Shown: in pieces, positions 5,101-6,975 of the stretch
Position numbering within the stretch: the first letter of the stretch is position 1
How the letters are laid out: each line of letters begins with the position of its first letter
Origin: Candidatus Heimdallarchaeota archaeon
GTDB taxonomy: Archaea > Asgardarchaeota > Heimdallarchaeia > Heimdallarchaeales > Heimdallarchaeaceae
Length of the DNA: 6,975 nt
NCBI GenBank assembly: GCA_030603505.1
Contig: JAUVXQ010000066.1
Coordinates: forward strand, 1 to 6,975
Direction of reading: 5' to 3'
Notes under the pieces: generated by a model
Seen by the model: only the letters and a program-made list of their open reading frames with translations
Database searches by the model: none
What the model was told of the DNA's origin: nothing
Position numbers and translations under genes: made by a program

Positions 5101-5385
5101 ATGGAAAAAGCTAAGATAAATGAGATTATTATTAGCTATTTAAAAGATAATGATGCAAGATGTATATCGATTTTCGGTTCATACGCAAGAGGAGAAGAAG
5201 AACCTAATAGTGATATAGACATTATAGTAAGCTTTTCTACAAAAAAAAGTTTGTTAGATTTGATAAGAATTGAAAGGGAACTATCAGAGAAATTAAATAG
5301 AAAAATAGATCTATTAACTGAAAAATCCATCAGTCCATATATGATTGAATCAATAAGGAAAGAAATGGAGACAATTTATGAGTAA
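5101..5385 (+). CDS. orphan MNT-type nucleotidyltransferase next to the TnpB element
   Basis: A 94-aa minimal nucleotidyltransferase with IFGSYARGEE (G26-S27), NSDIDIIV (D38, D40) and RKIDLL (D70), complete for the family. The ATG lies four bases beyond the TA duplication of the TnpB element, so the original 5' leader and promoter now sit 1.8 kb away at 3257-3338. Expression must rely on the element's outward TATA-like box or on nothing at all. No HEPN gene follows: the next gene, the HEPN toxin at 5451, is on the opposite strand and belongs to another MNT. The closest relatives in the window are the truncated copy at 6274 (shared ISIFGSYARGEE and shared upstream block) and the orphan at 2906. 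Coding capacity is intact despite the insertion. Confidence 0.88.
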   Translation: MEKAKINEIIISYLKDNDARCISIFGSYARGEEEPNSDIDIIVSFSTKKSLLDLIRIERELSEKLNRKIDLLTEKSISPYMIESIRKEMETIYE

Positions 5386-5450
5386 AAAACAATAATAAGA
5401 TGTTTCTTAAAAAAACAAATCGCAATTAATTTTGCTAAGAAGAACTAGAT

Positions 5451-5795
5451 CTATTGTTCTTCATATTCACCAATAATAACATCTACTTTTAGCAATAATT
5501 CAGGAATTTTTCTAGATATAACATCCCACACAATTTCATAGTCAATGCTAAAGTATTGATGAACTAATACATCCCTCATTTTGGCTAAGTCTATCCACTC
5601 AATTTCATTATAGCTGGTTCTAGTTTGTTCAGATATTTTCTTAGAAGCCTCCCCAATGATTTCAATACTCCTGACTGCAGCTCTCTTGTGAATTTCAGAA
5701 TTGATAAAGTCTTCAAAATTTAGTTGTTTGATGTAAGTTGATAGGAATTTACATTCATCAAGTATATGTTTAAGAAAACCGGAATCATTCTTCAA
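5451..5795 (-). CDS. hepT: HEPN ribonuclease toxin (HepT-like, DUF86)
   Basis: A 114-aa all-alpha HEPN protein and the only intact toxin in the window. The RNase motif Rx4HxY is present in AKMRDVLVHQYF (R74, H79, Y81). The Tyr is the residue that MntA modifies with AMP in the characterised Shewanella system. Other family marks are MKND at the start and AAVRSIEIIGEASKKI (39-54). The preferred start is TTG 5793-5795, giving MKNDSGFLKHIL as in relatives; a TTG three codons upstream is possible. It overlaps the end of the MNT gene by 11 nt, so the antitoxin is translated first and the pair is one transcript. The predicted action is RNA cleavage, inhibiting growth or phage replication unless AMPylated by its partner. 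It converges with the MNT gene at 5101 across a 65-nt AT-rich gap. Confidence 0.92.
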   Translation of the reverse strand: MKNDSGFLKHILDECKFLSTYIKQLNFEDFINSEIHKRAAVRSIEIIGEASKKISEQTRTSYNEIEWIDLAKMRDVLVHQYFSIDYEIVWDVISRKIPELLLKVDVIIGEYEEQ

Positions 5796-6093
5796 TATAA
5801 ACAACCTCTTTCAAGATACTAGGACCTATGTAAGGACTGAGAGCTTTTTTAGTAACTAGGTCAACTTTAACCTGTAATAAATCCTCTAAAAAGAAAAACA
5901 AATCTATCAAATTATCGAAATTTTTCTTTCCAATTTCAAATTCAATTAATACATCAAGATCACTTCTAATTTCTTGTTCCTCCCTAGCATAGGAACCAAA
6001 GATACCTATGTTTTTTATACCAAAAGATTGGATTTTAAGTATGTTTTTACGTAAGATCTCAAGAATTCTTGTGAGATTGAGTTCTTCTTGCAT
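5785..6093 (-). CDS. mntA: MNT nucleotidyltransferase antitoxin of the intact HEPN/MNT pair
   Basis: A 102-aa minimal nucleotidyltransferase with IFGSYAREE (G33-S34), SDLDVLIEF (D45, D47) and VKVDLV (D78). It heads the two-gene operon with the HEPN toxin at 5451. By analogy with characterised HEPN/MNT systems it transfers AMP from ATP to the toxin's Tyr in the HxY motif and so blocks RNase activity. The ATG at 6091-6093 lies about 22 nt below a promoter block that is identical at 2359-2377, so transcription is probably near-leaderless. It is about 75% identical to the MNT at 2029-2337, so one arose from a copy of the other or both came in as related modules. All catalytic residues are present. 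Confidence 0.92.
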   Translation of the reverse strand: MQEELNLTRILEILRKNILKIQSFGIKNIGIFGSYAREEQEIRSDLDVLIEFEIGKKNFDNLIDLFFFLEDLLQVKVDLVTKKALSPYIGPSILKEVVYIEE

Positions 6094-6115
6094 AGCTAGA
6101 GATATTACTTACAGA

Positions 6116-6134
6116 TAATAAATAGATTTCGAAG
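6116..6134 (-). promoter_or_regulatory. promoter of the HEPN/MNT operon
   Basis: Identical to 2359-2377. On the minus strand CGAAATCTATTTATTA gives a BRE-like and TATA-like pair ending 22 nt before the MNT start codon. No Shine-Dalgarno motif lies between. Confidence 0.6.
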
Positions 6135-6186
6135 ATAAACAACAGAGAAAGAATGAAATAGAAATTATTTAGGTGGGTTGATTTCT

Positions 6187-6206
6187 ATAAAATGAGATTA
6201 TGTTTA
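6187..6206 (+). promoter_or_regulatory. upstream control block of the truncated MNT gene, copy of 3257-3276
   Basis: 20-bp exact repeat of 3257-3276, continuing into a TATA-like stretch (TTTATATG). It lies 68 nt before ATG 6274, leaving room for a leader of about 40 nt. It is divergent from the HEPN/MNT promoter 50 bp away. Confidence 0.55.
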
Positions 6207-6273
6207 TATGTTGGGACCCATACCTAATATCTGCACAAAATCCGCATAAAGTCAGAACAAAAGGTTGAAATTA

Positions 6274-6387
6274 ATGAAAAAAGAAGAGATATTAAAAATT
6301 TTAATTGAAACTTTAACAAAGAATGGGGCAAATAGTATTTCAATCTTCGGCTCATATGCAAGAGGGGAAGAAGGACTCAATCTTTAA
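6274..6387 (+). pseudogene. truncated MNT nucleotidyltransferase
   Basis: ATG 6274 opens a 37-codon frame ending ISIFGSYARGEEGLNL. It contains the GS motif but stops (TAA 6385-6387) exactly where the two metal-binding Asp residues should follow. Compare GEEEPNSDIDIIV in the MNT at 5101. The reading frame is clean up to the breakpoint near 6382, and the upstream block at 6187 is kept, so the loss is a single deletion or rearrangement, not gradual decay. Beyond the break lies the truncated end of a convergent hydrolase gene. Without both Asp residues it cannot be an active transferase. Confidence 0.82.
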
Positions 6388-6418
6388 TTCCTTTTTTCTT
6401 TTTTTCTCTAGGATTAAT

Positions 6419-6975
6419 CTACAACAATCCATACTTCTTCTTTTCAGGAATATTTTCAAAATACTGTGCAATTGATTTTCTATTAGTTAATAATCCTGCT
6501 GTACCGTTTACTAACATTATTGGACAACAGATTCTACCTATTTTTTCTGATAATCCTTCTTTCTTTTGCTTATAGAAAGCTTTCATAAGCATTTTTATGG
6601 AACTTTGGGAATATTTTTTATCTTCAAGTTATAATACTCTAAAGGTACTGGAAGCTTATCATATTCTTTGATGAAAGGATTTCTTATTGCTTTTATGTTG
6701 AAAATCCGTACTAACCATGTAAGTAAACCTAATTCTTTGGCTGCAAATCCTCCAGTAACTAACATAATTGCAACATCTAGATTTCCTCCTTTGTTTACTA
6801 AAAAATCGAAAATGGTTCCACCACCCAAAGAGATACCTAATTCAATTACTGTTTGATATGTACTCTTAAGACTTTCAATATAGTTTCTTCCCCACTCATA
6901 AAAATCATCTGCTGAGTTTACACTGCATAATAATGTTGAATCACCCCCATGATAAGGGAGCAAGGGAGCTTTAAC
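6419..6975 (-). pseudogene. alpha/beta hydrolase, frameshifted and truncated (5' end outside window)
   Basis: The frame is open to the right edge, so the true start lies outside; TTG at 6963 is only a start-like codon. It encodes PYHGGD (oxyanion-hole HGG), then a helix, then the nucleophile elbow ELGISLGGGT (Ser in G-I-S-L-G), typical of esterase/lipase-like alpha/beta hydrolases. The frame stops at TAA 6595-6597. The protein clearly resumes in another frame at ATG 6590-6592 and runs to TAG 6419-6421 (MLMKAFYKQKKEG, then RICCPIMLVNGTAGLLTNRK). That matches the family's CPxLxxxGxxDxxV strand, with Gly where the catalytic Asp is expected. The shift falls in a run of five A. The C-terminal part with the catalytic His is missing; the sequence instead meets the truncated MNT gene. 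A sequencing error could explain the shift, but not the missing C-terminus and Asp. Confidence 0.75.

Noticed and set aside
1..6975. CRISPR array, tRNA or rRNA
   Set aside because: No regularly spaced repeats and no cloverleaf or rRNA-like stretch seen on either strand; repeats found are paired promoter blocks and element ends.

Overview
The window looks archaeal. It is AT-rich, roughly two thirds A+T by eye. Several genes have TATA-like boxes (TTTATATA, CTATTTATTA, CTTTTTATAG) about 20-35 nt upstream of the start codon, which implies leaderless or short-leader transcripts, and the gene content is toxin-antitoxin and TnpB DNA typical of archaeal accessory regions. An Asgard or other AT-rich archaeal genome would fit, but nothing here fixes the lineage. 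No core metabolic operon, tRNA, rRNA or CRISPR array was seen.

Layout. (1) 1-926: the C-terminal part of a TnpB-like protein with its right-end hairpin. It abuts a truncated HEPN toxin gene and appears to have inserted into it. (2) 923-1219: the cognate MNT nucleotidyltransferase antitoxin. (3) 1354-1851: a DinB-like protein. (4) 2010-2337: an MNT antitoxin whose HEPN toxin survives only as about ten codons. (5) 2475-2918: a doubtful relic ORF and a clear DUF433 antitoxin pseudogene with one stop and one frameshift. (6) 2906-3199: an orphan MNT. (7) 3336-5097: a complete-looking mobile element with perfect 21-bp terminal inverted repeats flanked by TA. It carries a 481-aa TnpB with a rearranged RuvC active site and a GC-richer, structured omega-RNA-like region, but no transposase. 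(8) 5101-5385: an orphan MNT starting right after the element. (9) 5451-6093: the only intact HEPN/MNT pair. (10) 6274-6387: a truncated MNT. (11) 6419-6975: a decayed alpha/beta hydrolase running off the window.

The region reads as a defence and toxin-antitoxin graveyard. There are six MNT genes (five intact, one broken) against a single intact HEPN toxin and two HEPN remnants, plus a dead DUF433 antitoxin and two TnpB elements. Two kinds of internal repeat allow reconstruction. A 19-bp promoter block is shared by the MNT genes at 2029 and 5785, which are about 75% identical. A 20-bp block lies 67-68 nt before the MNT starts at 5101 and 6274, but only once the TnpB element is removed in silico with one TA copy. 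This supports a real insertion with TA target duplication, and lets the TAM and guide of the TnpB system be predicted from sequence.
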